Made by a program: the position numbers and the translations under genes. A stretch of DNA of 64,000 nucleotides from Leptasterias polaris (taxonomy: Eukaryota; Echinodermata; Asteroidea; Forcipulatida; Asteriidae), in assembly GCA_037783415.1 (NCBI GenBank), contig JAZGTN010000087.1, forward strand, positions 2,108,001 through 2,172,000. The letters are read 5' to 3'. The notes beneath the pieces were generated by a model that did no database searches, had not been told where the DNA came from, and saw only the letters and a list, made by a program, of their open reading frames with translations. Below are positions 1 to 13,744 of the stretch, one piece after another. The first letter of the stretch is position 1. Every line of letters begins with the position of its first letter.

Positions 1-307
1 CATAACTTTCTCTGAATTTCTAAATATCAGAAATACCCTCAGTGTTGAAGTCACCAACTTCAAACTAATACCATTCGGCAAAACGAGAACAAAACATGAC
101 AATCGCAAATATGGCAGTTTTCAAATTGTACATATAGTTTTTACCTCTTCGGTCAGTTGGACGCAAACAAACGACGTCAGTGACAAGGCTCTTTATTCTT
201 CCGTCCCCCAAAGTTAACCCTTGATCAAAGCTTGCCCCAATTGTTAACATTTTTTATGACCAGTGACAGCAAAACCAGCAAGCGTAACGTTGTAGAAGAT
301 ACGCACG

Positions 308-317
308 TTATATATAG
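308..317 (+). promoter_or_regulatory. TATA-like motif upstream of Xlox
   Basis: TTATATATAG lies 387 bases before the Xlox start codon on the coding strand. It is the only strong TATA-like run in the 700 bases before the gene. Use as a core promoter is inferred from position only. Confidence 0.3.
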
Positions 318-348
318 AGACGTCAACATTGATACCTATAATATACGC

Positions 349-370
349 GTTGTTGGTGTTGTTGTTGTTT
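349..370 (+). repeat. GTT microsatellite
   Basis: A short imperfect run of GTT triplets lies just downstream of the TATA-like motif, probably within the Xlox 5' UTR. Confidence 0.6.
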
Positions 371-703
371 TAGACGTCACTAGATGGCGCCCTATCAGCC
401 CCGTATCTGACATTTCCTCATGCTAGTTAAAGTCTATGGATTACAGGCGAGACAGATAGCTACAGCAAGGCCTAGCACTGTGTTTGCACCGAGCATCACC
501 TGTAAATACATCAGCACGGGAGATGTGTGTCATTGTGATGGTTCACCGTGGACCATCGAGACTCCGGAGAACCCGCCGGCTAGCATCGCATCCACCGTCC
601 ACTGAGTAACCCATCGTCTTGAGCTCGTGACTTCCACACAGTGTATCATTTTAAAAAGCGGTTTGGGTGACAACTTCGCAGCACAGTTTCCCCAGGCGGC
701 ACC

Positions 704-1295
704 ATGATGGAAGGTAACAGCCCCTCGTTTTACAACTCGCCCTTCGGGTTTCACAATGATCAATTCGTCGGCCCACCGATTACCGCGTCTACGGGAGGCC
801 ACCGGAGTTATAGCCCGCCTCCCCCACCTGCGTGCATCTACGCCGACAAGCCCGGACCCCAGGTAGGGGGCTACGGCGGTGCCCCCATGGCTGTTGTGGA
901 GTCCAGAGTGGACGAGGGATTGCTGCAATATTCGCGTATGACGAATATGAACATGATGACACTGGCCAACATGACATTGCCTCAGGACACAGCCTGTACG
1001 CAGGCCTGCGGGGCCGGGACTGGCGCCGCAGCTCAGCCGTGTGACGGCCGGGAGGCTATGCAGCAGACGCATTCACCGCAGCTTGGTCACACCGTCATGC
1101 AGGGGGCCTCGACGGCTGTGACTGCCTGCCGTGGAACAGGTCAGACACACGGGGGAAACCCTGGCCCCCATCACCACACACCGACCGCCTCGTCTGGGGG
1201 CAAGACAAAGGGTGAAGACCGGAATCAGAACTTACCGTTTCCTTGGATGAAAACAACCAAATCACACGCCCACATGTGGAAGGCAAATTGGCCAG
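704..1295 (+). CDS. Xlox: Xlox (Pdx1 orthologue) exon 1: N-terminus and hexapeptide
   Basis: First coding exon of the ParaHox transcription factor Xlox, residues 1-197 plus the first base of codon 198. Two ATGs stand in tandem (704 and 707); the first is used here, after GGCACC. The N-terminal part is rich in Pro, Gly, Ser and Thr, with a poly-Pro stretch near residues 43-47. The diagnostic feature is the Pbx-interaction hexapeptide, Phe-Pro-Trp-Met-Lys at residues 179-183 (1238-1252), followed by the Pdx/Xlox-type linker with Ser-His-Ala-His. The exon ends CCA-G before the donor GTAAAT at 1296. The phase matches the exon 2 acceptor and rebuilds a Gly codon. Xlox/Pdx1 is a nuclear DNA-binding protein of midgut and endoderm patterning (family knowledge). 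The frame stays open to 1390 past the donor, but that part is taken as intron. The gene runs convergently to Cdx. Confidence 0.93.
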
Positions 1296-2832
1296 GTAAA
1301 TTTCATCTTATCCAGTTGATCATTCTACTACAGAAAAAACGCAAACTATTCTTTTCAGTTGAACATGAGCCTGGTATTATTTTAGTTTAGTATGTATTTT
1401 TTATTTTACTGTCGTCTCTCTGTGAACTTCCCGATTCTATTACATTATTTTCACAATTTCCTCTTAACAAAATTGTATACTGGCTCACTTTCATAGTCAG
1501 AAATAAAATATAGCAACGAACACCGCGCATGTTCAAAATACCATCGAAATATTTACTTCAAAATGTTGGTACAACCGACAATCTTTACTCAACTTACAAA
1601 CTCATACCATATCATCAAGTCAAAAACATGATTGCTATACACAATGAATACAATTTTCATTAATCCAAACACAGGCGAATTTATGTAAGTTATACCTTCA
1701 TGATTGGCAAATTTATTCAACAATTTAAAATAAATAAACGCAACTTCCTTCTCTTTCCTGATTATCCGGAAGCGACTTCGATAGTCATGAATATCAAACA
1801 ATTTACACAAAAACTTGGGTTTGATTCAAATACCTATAGCAATATACACATGGTGTTACCGCAAACCAAATATACGTTGATACCTCACCATGCAATGCCT
1901 CAAATCCCATATATGAAAACAGTAGTTCTGCACAAACGTTGTCAACACCAATCAGCTCCACCAATCCTGTGTAATACTTCGAACGCCATGGTTTATAAAT
2001 AACAAATAACCAGGTTTCCTCGTTATTAACTCTAAATCACAAAGTGATTATTTTTTGACACATAAAGATAATGATATCTAGTAAACATTAATATCAGATG
2101 TAGTTACTGCCGATAATCAGTCAACTTGTCCATCAAAGCGAACACCAACAAGAACAAAATAGCTACCAAGTTCAATCTCTACGATGACAAGGCTTGCGAA
2201 AAAATAAATTGAAGTTAATGAAACTGGTGGTTTTTTGAAAGTCACTTGCCTCAATACAGAAATTTCCGGCATTTTGTTGTTGTCTTACTCACGCAAACCT
2301 TCGACCAACTTGTATTATTAAAACAATTATTTAAAGTCTTAAAATAAAGTCTAAGCACGTGGTCTTTACGTTTGCCAAATTAAGTTTAACTTTGGGGACA
2401 TTGTTTTTCTAAAATATGATATTTAAATGAAAACATGGATGGAATCGACGCATTATATTTAGTTTTCTTCTTTTTATTAATTTTTTGAAAATGGTCGTTA
2501 AAAGCTATGTCGCTGTCATTTAATTTCCATCGCTCTTTCTGTAAAAACATTGCGAAAAATAAAAACAAACACTTTGTGAACAACAATATTTAACAAATTC
2601 CTTGTTGGCACAGTGATTGTTTCTTTTAAAAGAGACGAAAAAAATGAAAAGTTGACTGTTATTTTGTGATCTTAGGAAACTTCCAACCTTGAAATGTTCT
2701 CCGTTTGTTACGTATTGTTCGTTTTGAGATTGAAATGTACATAATGACAGAGGATCTAAACAGTCGCAATTCGACAACAGAAGTGATAAAACGGAGACAT
2801 GTAAAAATAACGGTACCTGGAAACTCATAGAG

Positions 2833-2886
2833 TTCGAGAAAGACTCTGCTAGGGTCGAAACGTCAGGCCACTAACTTATTTTTTGC
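2833..2886 (+). repeat. Dispersed repeat with GTCGAAACGTCAG motif
   Basis: GAGAAAGACTCTGCTAGGGT followed by CGAAACGTCAG and a run ending TTTTTTGC. Further copies are at 23238-23290 and, inverted, at 60759-60819. Related motifs are widespread in invertebrate genomes near retroelement ends (recollection). Confidence 0.6.
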
Positions 2887-4654
2887 TTTTTTGAATAATA
2901 TTAGTTCTGATGCAACTATTTAGAATGTGTTCATTTTATTTTTCAGAATTTACATGTTCACCTTTTAAATACAATGTCTGTTATACGGAACTATTTTCAT
3001 ATTTATTGTAAAATAAATCGAAACGTTTTTAACAAACGTGTTTCGTTTCATTACTTATATAATTTGTTCGAGCAATCCATCCCAACAAAGTAATATATAT
3101 ATAAGATTTTTAAAAGGTTTGAACATATTTCCTGCCATCCTCATGAACTTTACATAGTCGTTTTGTATACCTATTAAATTTTTTCTTTGAATGCCTTATA
3201 TATGTTAATGGTCAAAAAGAACCAACAGATATGCTCCAAAAACTTCCTTAATCTGCAAAGGACTGACACTCTGGCGCAATCTGTCGAGAACGCTCTTATA
3301 TTGGGTGAATTGGGCGCTCACAACGTGGGGTTTGTATCGAAAGTGCATTTGGGAATATTTTATCTAAAATTAAAGCCCCATTTTAACTTGTAGATGTGGA
3401 GGTTATGTTTTGCCTAAAACCTACCTCCAACACTGACCAAGTTTAATGTCTAACAAAAGACTGGAACTAATTTTTATTTGACATTAAATTGCTTCATAAA
3501 TGCAATCCCAGTAAATGCGATCAAGGCGTACTATTGTGTACAATTTTACCAAAGTTGGAGAAGCTTACGGGTGAGAAATTTAGAGCAATCACCGGTTTCA
3601 AAATTTTATTTACCAAGAGAACTACGAAAAACAACAATTTGTTCATGCAGTAACAACTATACAATGTATGTAGCGATGGCGTACTATGTATCAGTTCTGC
3701 TCTATATAAATTCAAATCAAATCAAATTCAGCCTCAAATATTGTCACATTCTCACCGAAAGCTACAGTCGTTTCCTTCAACACCAATCATACACAAATTC
3801 ATCGCAATCAAATAATCAGGTTTACTTATTTTATTGTATTCTCCAAATTATACCAACTCCATGTTGTAAAAATCCTTTTAGGCATTCATGACGCCAAGAT
3901 ATTCGGTTTTATCTTCGGTCAGTGTTACTATTTTTTGGAAAGGATCACAGTCCATGCTCTGTATCAAAAAGCTTCTTTAAATTGGCTCGTTTGGAAAAAC
4001 AAAGTCATAAAAGTGTTTAGTTTACGTCCGTTGATGTCAGACATTAATTTATTACTAATCGCACCTTGTGTCATCTATATACAAAATAGTACGCAATACC
4101 GTAACGTGCACTTTCCATGGCGTGTTTGGAATTATGAAAAAAATTAAGTTAATTTTGTCGTCGTCGTTTATGTCACTTTTTATACTTTTTTTCAACGGTT
4201 ACAATTAATACCATGAAATCAAATTAATTCAGTATATAATAAATAATAATCTTTCATAAAAACGTTTTACAGATCAGCTTGTGATGAACCTTTTCACAAT
4301 TTATAACTTCTAATTTGTATTTTCTGTTGATAACCTTACTTGAGTAACCTTAATGTGTGTGACTTATTACACTGGCACCTCACAACTCTTGTCTTGTGTC
4401 TTGACTCATTTTAAAGACTTGGCTATTTTAATGATCGCTAGAGTCATATAAATGAACGAACACGTTTTAGTAAAGTTTTTGCTGGTGCCGATCGAACTAT
4501 TAGATCTTACATGTAATACTGTATTTAAAAAAACAATCATTCAGTGATTACTCTGCAAACTCCAATAGGATCTGCGTATAACGTAAAAAGGGATTTAACA
4601 AAAACTAACCGTGAAAGGTAAAAGGATTGGTGGGAGTTTTCATGTTTCGTTATA

Positions 4655-4920
4655 CATGAAATAACAAACCTGTGAAAATTTGGGCTTAATCAATTGTTAT
4701 GAGTCTGGGGGAAATGGTAAAAAAACAGGCACAATGTTCAGCATGTAGAAACATTGTCCTTAATTTAGGGTGTAACAACCGAAATCAGCTGTTGCAATTT
4801 TGTAAAAATAGGTTTTCAGATACACTTTTCTCGAACATGGCCTCATTTCAGAGGGAAATAATTTATTTCAAAGGAATACAAATGGTTCTAGTATAAACGT
4901 CTTTATCAGTAAGCTTTTAG
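4655..4920. repeat. MITE fragment shared with 54.7 kb
   Basis: It contains ACAAACCTGTGAAAATTT and segments such as CGAAATCAGCTGTTGC and CATTTCAGAGGGAA that recur in reverse orientation at 54666-54900. A 65-codon open frame across it is judged fortuitous. Confidence 0.5.
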
Positions 4921-5802
4921 TTTTAGAATAAAATTCAACAATGCTTGAATTTTTTCCCTTACCAATTCTGTATAATATCTTTAAGTGTGTTTTTGTTGGA
5001 AATGTGAAAACTCTTTTCAGTGATATTTTCAAAGGTTATAGTTTTATTGTATGTTGCTTGGAGACACATATACTGTTTTGATAAATTCACTCATGTCCAA
5101 ATCAAGATGATCGGAGTATGAACTCAATGTGTGAATTAAATTAACAGATCAATTTGAAAAAGAGAATAAACTGCGCCAGGTGTGATGTACGTGCACCGAC
5201 TTTTCAGGAAGTCTGTGGACCTTTCTCATCGGTGCAGCCATTTTGGTTTATTCCCGTTCAAATCAAGGTCAAACCAAACCGAGGCTGCAAGAAATCGTAG
5301 TCTGGCTCCCTCCTAGTATAATGATAATCGGCATGCTTAGCTGTTGTTGCATACAAGGAACGTGACGTAGATAGCAACATTAGCATTATAAAGAGCAATG
5401 TCTGCCAAACTTAATACACATCAAGAAAAGTCAATTATTCTTCTTTATGAGTGTTAAACCGATGGGTATTATTTACAAAGTTAAGATCGATCCCACACGA
5501 TCAATGCTTCGTCTCGTTCTGTCTCTCCTCTACGGATGAATGTATTCTCGCTTAGTTTTAGAAACCAAACTCGAGGGGGCTTACAAAACCACATGTATGG
5601 AAACTGGGGGGAGGATGTTAAGTTATGAATTAATTGATGTCTAGTGACTAAGGATACAGTAGCCATCGATACATTCAATGGAATTGTTTCATGTCTTGAT
5701 TTGTGTCCGGAAATATTATTTATTTAATTTATTTCATTTTATTACTATTCTTCACTGGCACAACACTGCAAACGGAAAAAATACAGAATAGGCCTAATAC
5801 AA

Positions 5803-5820
5803 ATATATATATATATATAT
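5803..5820 (+). repeat. TA microsatellite
   Basis: An uninterrupted AT dinucleotide run of about 18 bases. Confidence 0.9.
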
Positions 5821-8800
5821 GACGAAGGTCCGGTTTGGATCGAAAGCTAAGGCCATCCCCCCTAGTTTTATTTATAAAATATACAAAAACGTACAGTTTA
5901 TAAACATGTTTTAAAAATGACAACAAATCGCTTTTGTGAGTGGCAAGATGGAACATGTACAGAGCCGTCTTACCACATTCGAAGGGGAGGGGATTGAGTA
6001 GGGGGTAGGGGAAAGAGGGAGGTGGAGGCAAACTGAAAGAAAGAAATTCAAAAAGAAGAATTCTCAATATACCGGCAGCTATAGCAATACATCGTGCATA
6101 CAGATAGATAATGTTGAAAAATGTTTATATGGTTGTGATTTTTTTTATCTAACCCACTCGATTGGATAATATAACTAAACATAGTTTGACAAATTAAAGT
6201 AGACTCATTAATCATCAGTTTGATCTTTTTATGCAAGCTTTAAGTATAAAATCGTCCCCTAGCAGACATGCTTAAAGAAAATGTATTTCCTTCGAATTCA
6301 GTTAAACAAATCTCAACTGCACAAACACCATACCATCTCCTAAGTGTAGAGTTTTGGTGTAACTGGTTTGAACAACTTTGTAGACATTGGGCACGTGGTT
6401 GAAAAGACATGCTACTTTTGGATGTTGATTTCATACAAACTTGATGGCATATTCCAACGAATGCTTCACATTTTTCGGATTGAAAAATCTTGTAATCGAT
6501 AGGTATATCATTCCATTGTAAATGTCACCCACGATATCAAATATAACAATGTGCACTGAGGGAAACTACAGCAATACTTAATTTATTCACAGAATGTCTT
6601 GCAAGATGATTTATGAATGGCAGATTATGATTTCATTAGCTCTGAAGCGAGATGTAAAAGATTATGCAAATTATCTAAGTAGGGTACACCCATGGTTGTT
6701 TTGGGGTTAATCTTTTGTACTTTGTTGATGACATCTCGCGAGCACTCTCTACTCTCCCTCTTAAAATGGTGTTCAAATAGATCACTTTAGTAACAAAAGA
6801 CCGACAAGTTAATGGGAGTCCAGTCCAGCAACTCGCCCTGACCCCTAGCCGGCTTCAGGAGCTTAGGCACGGGGAGGCGCTCTCTGGTGATGACCAGGTC
6901 ACATCTAAATCCTCAAGTGGATTTTGTGGAGCTACCGATTAGCTTTTATTGTTGCTTGGGACGGGAGTGGGCGATCATTGTAAGGGCCACAACACAGGTA
7001 TCATTGATTAGTGTGTTTTTGCAATTACCACAAAGGAGCGGACCGTCTATGGGCAAGAGGAATTATCAAGGCATGTTTAAACGGAGACGAAGAGAAGATT
7101 CATGGGGAATGTCCGGTTGAAGATGATGAAATTATAGGTAGTGGGGTCATACTTTTTTAAAGACCCCGAAAAATATTGTGTCATTTTTATCCGAAAACCT
7201 AAACTTTTTTTAAAGATGATGGTAGTAAGCATCCTGCGAAACTATTTTGTCTTGAAGTGCCATTGGAGATTAGAAAACAATCAAAGTATATCGAAACATT
7301 TGAATCTTCAGAGATAGCGTGTAGGCGATTTTGGAGATTCAAATTTCCGTGGTGTCCGTATTTGAATGTTGCGGCCTAAGATGCGGCTGGTACCCACTGT
7401 CACCTCGCTAAACGTGGATTGATTCAACGTTCTTGATGAAAATAACATGACAGTTTTTTGCTGTTTTCTCTACAAGTAGACACTTTATTCAGCTGAAACT
7501 TTTACAGGGGACTTTTATTGTATCTTTATTGATTTGTCGGTCTATACGATGACCTGCCTTTTAGATTAGGGATTTGAGAGAAAACGAATTACCATTTCTA
7601 TACATTTAACGAAAACTTTCACTAGTTGTTTGGTAATTATGTCTGTTTGAGCCAAGGAAAAATTAACACTAATTAGCAATCATCGATGCTGACTTTTTTT
7701 TGTATATTAGTCGTTTCATTTCATTGCATAAGACTGTATGAGTTACACAAATCATGCAATTGCCACGGTTCATTCCACCATTGTACCAACACCTCTATGA
7801 TTAACTTAGTTATAGTAAAAAACATTTTAAATGTCTGCTATAGTTCTGAATTTTCAATTAACGATTATTGTGAATACAATAATTATGACCCCTGCTGTTT
7901 GTTCCTCAATCACAGATATTATGCTAATGTTATCACAACATGCGCAGAATATCAATCAAGGTGAGAATTGATTATCTCTGTTTTCAAACTCAGCAACTTC
8001 AATTTGATGACAGTTTCACAGATTTTGACTCCTTGAAAATTGACTATTGAAATAATATAATGGACGACATTCATTTTAAATTGTAAAACAAATAATGAGA
8101 CCATTTGGCAGCTGCAGTTGCCGAACTACCCAACTCACTTAGACCTTAATGCTGAGTAGAATGGGATTCCCCTTACAGATTGGGACAGGTTCGTAATGAG
8201 GATCGGACTACAAACGAATTGCCCCCCATCGCTTATACAGGAGCGGTGCTCAGGGGGCAAGTTGCTCCCGGCGATTGCTTGGATCCGTCCCGGGGCAAAT
8301 TGCATTTCCTTGGTCATCCATCACCGGCCCCGTTGAACTGGGCTCGGTGGTAACTCACACAAAAAAGGCATAGCTTTTAAGTGAAAAGTCAGAGAAAACC
8401 TTGTTTTTCGGTTAGATTTTTTCCCCCCCATGTTTGCTTGGAAACGGCAGACTTGAGCTTCGGACGATTGTTTTCCATCAAAGAAGTGAAATTCTGTAAT
8501 TGCTTGTTTTTCTCATTCAATGTTTGACGGGTCGATCAGTCATCGGTCCGTGGGTGGATGTAGCCGAGGGTCCCCGGTAGGATTTGGACGATCGCACGGT
8601 GGCACACCGTCTTCTCGGTAGAGTGTCTCTCAGCGCATCGGTCTTGTACTGCTAAGGGAGGTTTCCTTATCCGCTGCATCTTTCAATCAAAGGATTGTAA
8701 GCGAAGGAGAATGATGCTGACTCCACAAGTGTAGACATTTTGAAGGAGGAGAAAGTATCTCAAGCCCGATCAAGACGATGCAGACGGTGTCTGATGTTCA

Positions 8801-9447
8801 GTCTTATTTGCCATTACAATCTTATTTATTACTGATACTCATTAAGGGGTGACAATGCTGTAATTACTCTGTCATACAACTCGCCGTCAGTCTACGGGCA
8901 CTGTAATTGGACGGATGGTTTTCAATGTTTGGACTGCCACATTGTAATGGCGACTTTAGGTAGTGACGTATATGATGCTCCAGACCAAGACATCGGTAAT
9001 CCACACAGACTATTGTCTTAAATTTGCTAATTTGAAAACAGTTGAATCCGTCTTCGCTGTCCCCCATGCAGGACCAATTTAATTACACGTAATAACAAAC
9101 TCAACAATTTGGGCAGCATGGTACCCACCCAAACCTAAAGGAAACAAATACACAACATTTTGGTCACAGGTATACTTGAAGTGAAATATTTCTGGTGCTG
9201 TTTTCAACCCATGCTTCCCAAACGAACTTTGTCTCTAAATTTATTCTGCGGTATTTATTCCCCATATAAAACCACCCTAATGGTCCTTACCAACATATTA
9301 TAGCAACATTTTACCTTTCTTGCTTATTTAGTGATTACAGTCGTACTTGGGCTTTATTTGTCTTGGTGTTTATGGGACTTTGCAACAACGCCCCATACAT
9401 GCAGTTAGCCAGAGACGGGTTTTGTGGTTGTGGTTTTTTGCAGCTAA

Positions 9448-9820
9448 AGGGAAGGTACACGTTTGGTAATCACTCTTAAAATTAATGGCAATAAAAACTT
9501 ACTTGGTTAGAAGTACAGCAGCTTTCGATGGTAAAGCATTTTGAGAATAATTCTAAGTAATGGGGTTAAGGAAAAAGATTAAGTTTTTTCCCCAGAAATT
9601 TGAATCTGAGAAACGTTACTGTTTAATAGATACGTTTCTCAGAGTGTGTATTCCAATTACGGATTATTCTTCCTGCGTGGACATAACCACTCCGGATTTT
9701 CGGCGATATCTTAAAAACGCTCCCACCTTATGGAATGAAATTTTCACAGATTAGTTTTAATGTATATATATCTACATTAGAACAATCAACGGTTCCAAAA
9801 CCTAAAGGTATATGTTCCCT
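9448..9820. mobile_element. TTAA-type MITE, family C
   Basis: A 373-base element beginning AGGGAAGGTACACG and ending TATGTTCCCT before TTAA (9821-9824). The left flank is CTAA. The interior contains an AGAAACG/CGTTTCT inverted pair around 9610-9640 and resembles, in reverse, the stretch at about 17040-17400. Confidence 0.65.
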
Positions 9821-10519
9821 TTAAAAGTAGGTACGAAGTTTCAGATTCTTGTTGATAAAAACGTGTGGCGGTTTTTGTTCGGGTATACGAGTTGAGGTTA
9901 TATTGTATGCAGATCGGGCCGTCGTTAGTTTTATGTTGTTCACCTTTTCCTCGTTCACCAAACATTAACATTATTTTAAGCTGAAACCAGGATGGTTCTG
10001 CTGATATTTAAATAATGAATGGTTCTGTGTCAATATGAGATATAATTCGGCTTGCATGTTTAGTTTCGTGTTCTTGCCTGGTTGAGAAACTGAATTTTGC
10101 CCTTAGGTAGTTTTTGTTAACACATTCAACCGTTTACAGTTATTCAAATAATATGAACTCTCATATTCACCTAAACTAGAATGCTTTCAAATTATTGTTT
10201 CATGCATGCAATGAAGTTCCTTGATACTTTGAAAGTACATGAAACGAAAAACGTATTTCTGCTCTACCCGCTGCTCCCATGTCATGTCCCTGGTGTCCAA
10301 TGTGTAATACTGACTATCATTACACACAAGGGGATCAGTCTATTTTCCCGCCATAGCCTCGGTTGGTTACATTGATTTAAATGGGATAGAAACAAAATGG
10401 ATCATGCACCAGTGCCGCAGTGCTTCCTCCGCGGTTGCCCCCTCGTTGCCTTTAACACTTGGTACCATATTTCGCTTTCTAAATAATTTGGTAACAAACT
10501 TGCAAAAAAACGTCCGTAC

Positions 10520-10932
10520 CAGGGCCCAATTTTACAAAGCTGCTTAACCACAAAAAGTAGCTAAGCACAACAAAACTATGATTACCAGAACAAGGTTACC
10601 AGCCAAACTACCATGTCTCATGTACGATATGTGACTGGTATCCTGGTCATGCCAAGAAAGAATTTAATAGATGTCAATTTTTTGTAAATTTTTGCATCGG
10701 CGGGGATAAAGAATATAATTTGGTTTTTACCCTTACACCGAAGTGTGTTAAGCACTGTATGTGTGTTAAGCACTATATGTGTGTTAAGCACTGTATGTGT
10801 GTTAAGCACTGTATGTGTGTTAAGCACTGTATATACTCTATACTTAGGCCTACCCAAGTTCTGTAAAAAAAAGTTGAAAGAATTTGCTAAGCAATATTTT
10901 CTGCTTAAGCAGGCCCACGATATCGAGCCCTG
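10520..10932. mobile_element. GGGCCC-ended element with internal 18-base tandem repeat
   Basis: It begins CAGGGCCCAATTTT and ends GAGCCCTG, with internal CTAAGCA/TGCTTA motifs typical of the family also seen at 21261 and 49279. It contains the five-copy 18-base repeat at 10743-10832. Confidence 0.55.
10743..10832 (+). repeat. 18-bp tandem repeat, five copies
   Basis: GTGTGTTAAGCACTGTAT is repeated exactly five times with one substitution. Since 18 is a multiple of three it leaves open frames on both strands, which are not considered genes. Confidence 0.95.
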
Positions 10933-13744
10933 ATTGTTATAGGCCTACAGATTTTCGATTGCCTGCTAAAATGGCGAGGAACATAAAGAACAAGATCTGC
11001 GTTGTTTATTTCCAGATAATCTGATGTACATTATTGATAAGGCTGTCGGTGACAACCAAAATTAGTTTGTAATTGTAGATTTGTTTTAGTAGTGTTTATT
11101 TATTTTTTTATTTTTTTATTATTTTTTTTTTTAGGGGTTGTAAGTGCTGTAAATTAATTTTGACAATTTTACGAATCATTGGCAATTACTATTGTAGAAG
11201 GTCATCCAGGTGTGTATACTTTTGCCTCACGCCATTTCAAAAAATAAATTGAAAAGTGACTGGAAAAACCACGTGACTGTCAACAACATTGAAACAACAA
11301 CATTGATTAACGAAAAAGCTCTTAATGTATAAAATCTAACAAAAATAATGCAGTTTAAAAAAAATTAATAGCTAAAAACACAATACAATAGCTGGCTGTG
11401 TGATACAAACGGGCCTATAACATACACAGGTCGAGTAGTGGACCCATGCTTGTATTATATGATGGGTGGACATGCATGTTATAATAGTCTGTGTGTTTAT
11501 GCACTCGTTAGAGGGGCTTAAAATGCACAACAACCCATGTCCCAAAAGCCTGTTTTCCTCTTCCATTCTGATGGGTTATCTGCCCCCAGTACATGTTCAG
11601 CTTTGTTAAATATTTAGCAATACATGCCCTCAATGGCCTTCCAGTACAGCTGTACTTCTGCTCGGAAAGATAAGGTTTTATTGCTCCGTTTTTTCCCCTT
11701 TTTTTCTGAAGCCCTGTGCATTATAATGTGATTGTGTGTATAGCTTGTCTTTTACTGATTGTCAGGGGCATTGTATGAAGTATCAAACATGGTGACCAAA
11801 GTCTTCGTCAGATTTTGATGATAAAAACAAAAGTGTCAGAGTTCACTGTTAAGCGGTCGTTGCAGCGTACCCGTTATGTTTAGTGCCAACTTTAAATCAA
11901 GTGTGAATTTGATAATTTTTATGATAAGTTGTGAAATCCGGTTGTTTAAGCGCAGTGCCATCTATTCCGAATTAACCTGCTGTTTGTGGTCTAGAGATAC
12001 AAAATAGCGGGGTGACCAACTTTAACTTTTCAATCGGGGGCAGGAAACAAGCAAGAAGTTGAACGGACAAAGAGGTATCGCGAATTGTCAAATTCAACAG
12101 ATTAGGTTATACATGTTTGCTGTTGATATTTAAAGCAGAAATAATTTATGAAATTGAACAGCCTATGTTTGAGCTTTAAAGCGCAGGTAGTAGGCATAAA
12201 TTAGTTTAAAATGGAACTGCTTTTGTTTCTGTCTCTTTTTGATGGATTTCTATTTATTTATTAAATGTTTTATTTATATTTCATTATGAACGGTGCTTTT
12301 GTCACGATGGCATTTTTGTCGCTGCTGTTGACTGGTTGTTCTTGTCGTTGTCGTTCTAGAAACTAAGGTTTGTGGCTACAACACTGTGTAAATTTTCTCT
12401 GTTCTAAGCTACGGTGGTTCTGAAAACTCGACGTTTCAAGCCGTATGTTTTGATTGTCTTCAGGAGAAAGGCACGTATTCTACCAAGTAAAGTTCCAAAT
12501 CATATGTATCGTCGGCTGTGTTGGTGTCGTCATCTCTGACTGTGCGTTTTATATGAGTTATTGATTTTGTTGCTAGTGTTTGCAGAGGTGGACCTCATTT
12601 TCGTTTGTGGCTCTGTTTTCAATAATTTTACCATTTTTAAAGGGATGACATGCTATTACCAGGGTGAGATTTATACTTCCGAGTTGATATTTTTGTGGTA
12701 AGAAAATAAAGTTGTTTTCGTCAATAGCTGAGCTGGTCTTCTACCCACCGTCCATCTCAAGGTTGCATCGTATAATACGCAAAGCTTCCCACAAAAGACC
12801 TGAAATTGATTCTCAATTTATGACTCTTTTTGGGACCGTTTGGTTTTTATATACAAATTTAATCAAAATGTGGCTTAACTGGCTATTACCGATGCATACA
12901 CGAAGCTGAATTCATTAGCCTCTAGTTAACTCAATTTACAATTGTCAAGACATTTTACAAGGCAGTCAAAAAAGATCGAGGTTTCTTTATTGTTTCCCCC
13001 GGGTTGTTGATAGAGTGTTTATTCGGTAGCTTCGTCTGCCTTGCCGATCTGCTGTTGATGTAACTGTTTCGCTTGCTGTTGAGTTTGGGATATTGTTAGA
13101 TCAAGTCTTTTGAACGGTGAAAACAAGAACCGAATGCTATACCTTTGCTCTTCAAAGTGACAAAGTTGAGTTCCAAATGGCAAGGATTATTTGTGTGTGA
13201 CTTTTACCTAATGGGTGATTGTAAACAATCGTTAAACGCGTACACCGGACAATTTCGATCCAAAATTATTATTTTAACTGAGAGAACTTAGCTGTAACTG
13301 GCTATTTTAAGATGAAGAAAAGATGTTATCACATGAAACCGACTTGAATAATGTGTTTTGGGGTTCAATAACTTGAATCTCATGGCTTGCTCGTGTTTTT
13401 GATTTTTCTGTTACCGTTTTGTAAGTTTGCAGACAAACCATCGCACATTTTACTGCTAAAATTACTGTAGATGTCTTTAGGTCGGTGTCCTTATGTGGCG
13501 TTAAAATTTGAAGTTCAGTAGAATTGATTTTTCCAACATCGGAAAAATCAGAAAATAACGAAGTCTGTTCATGTCAAATCTAAAACCCAGTCCTTCAAAG
13601 TTTGGGAAAAAGCAAAGTTAACAAATATTTAGTTAACTAGCCCTAAAATTGCTAAAATTGAAATAACATGAAAGTGCATGCATTTTATGAAAAATAATTG
13701 GATCACATGACACAAATGCTGCATTAACAACAACAAGCATTGGT

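Larger units (their letters stand above)
173..379. promoter_or_regulatory. Three GACGTCA (CRE/ATF-type) sites
   Basis: GACGTCA occurs at 173-179, 319-325 and 373-379, each with the palindromic core GACGTC recognised by CREB/ATF-family bZIP factors. Two flank the TATA-like run closely. Binding is inferred from the motif alone. Confidence 0.3.
1..703 (+). promoter_or_regulatory. Xlox upstream region and 5' UTR
   Basis: This stretch ends at the Xlox start codon and holds no convincing reading frame. It contains a TATA-like run at 308-317, three GACGTCA sites between 173 and 379, and a short GTT microsatellite at 349-370. From about 600 it becomes richer in GC, like the coding exon. The transcription start is not determined. 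If the TATA-like run is used, the 5' UTR would be roughly 350 bases. The assignment as promoter is inferred from position. No Gsx exon is seen here. Confidence 0.5.

Noticed and set aside
1296..1390. Open frame continuing past Xlox exon 1
   Set aside because: A consensus donor GTAAAT at 1296 joins in phase with exon 2, and the continuation has no Xlox similarity. It would matter only for a retained-intron transcript.
4699..4896. 65-codon frame with similarity to a minus-strand frame at 54714-54899
   Set aside because: Both lie in copies of the same non-coding MITE-like repeat; the similarity reflects shared DNA, with different lengths and unrelated ends.
10618..10933. Overlapping frames on both strands with six-residue repeats
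   Set aside because: They are produced by the 18-base tandem repeat, whose length is a multiple of three.
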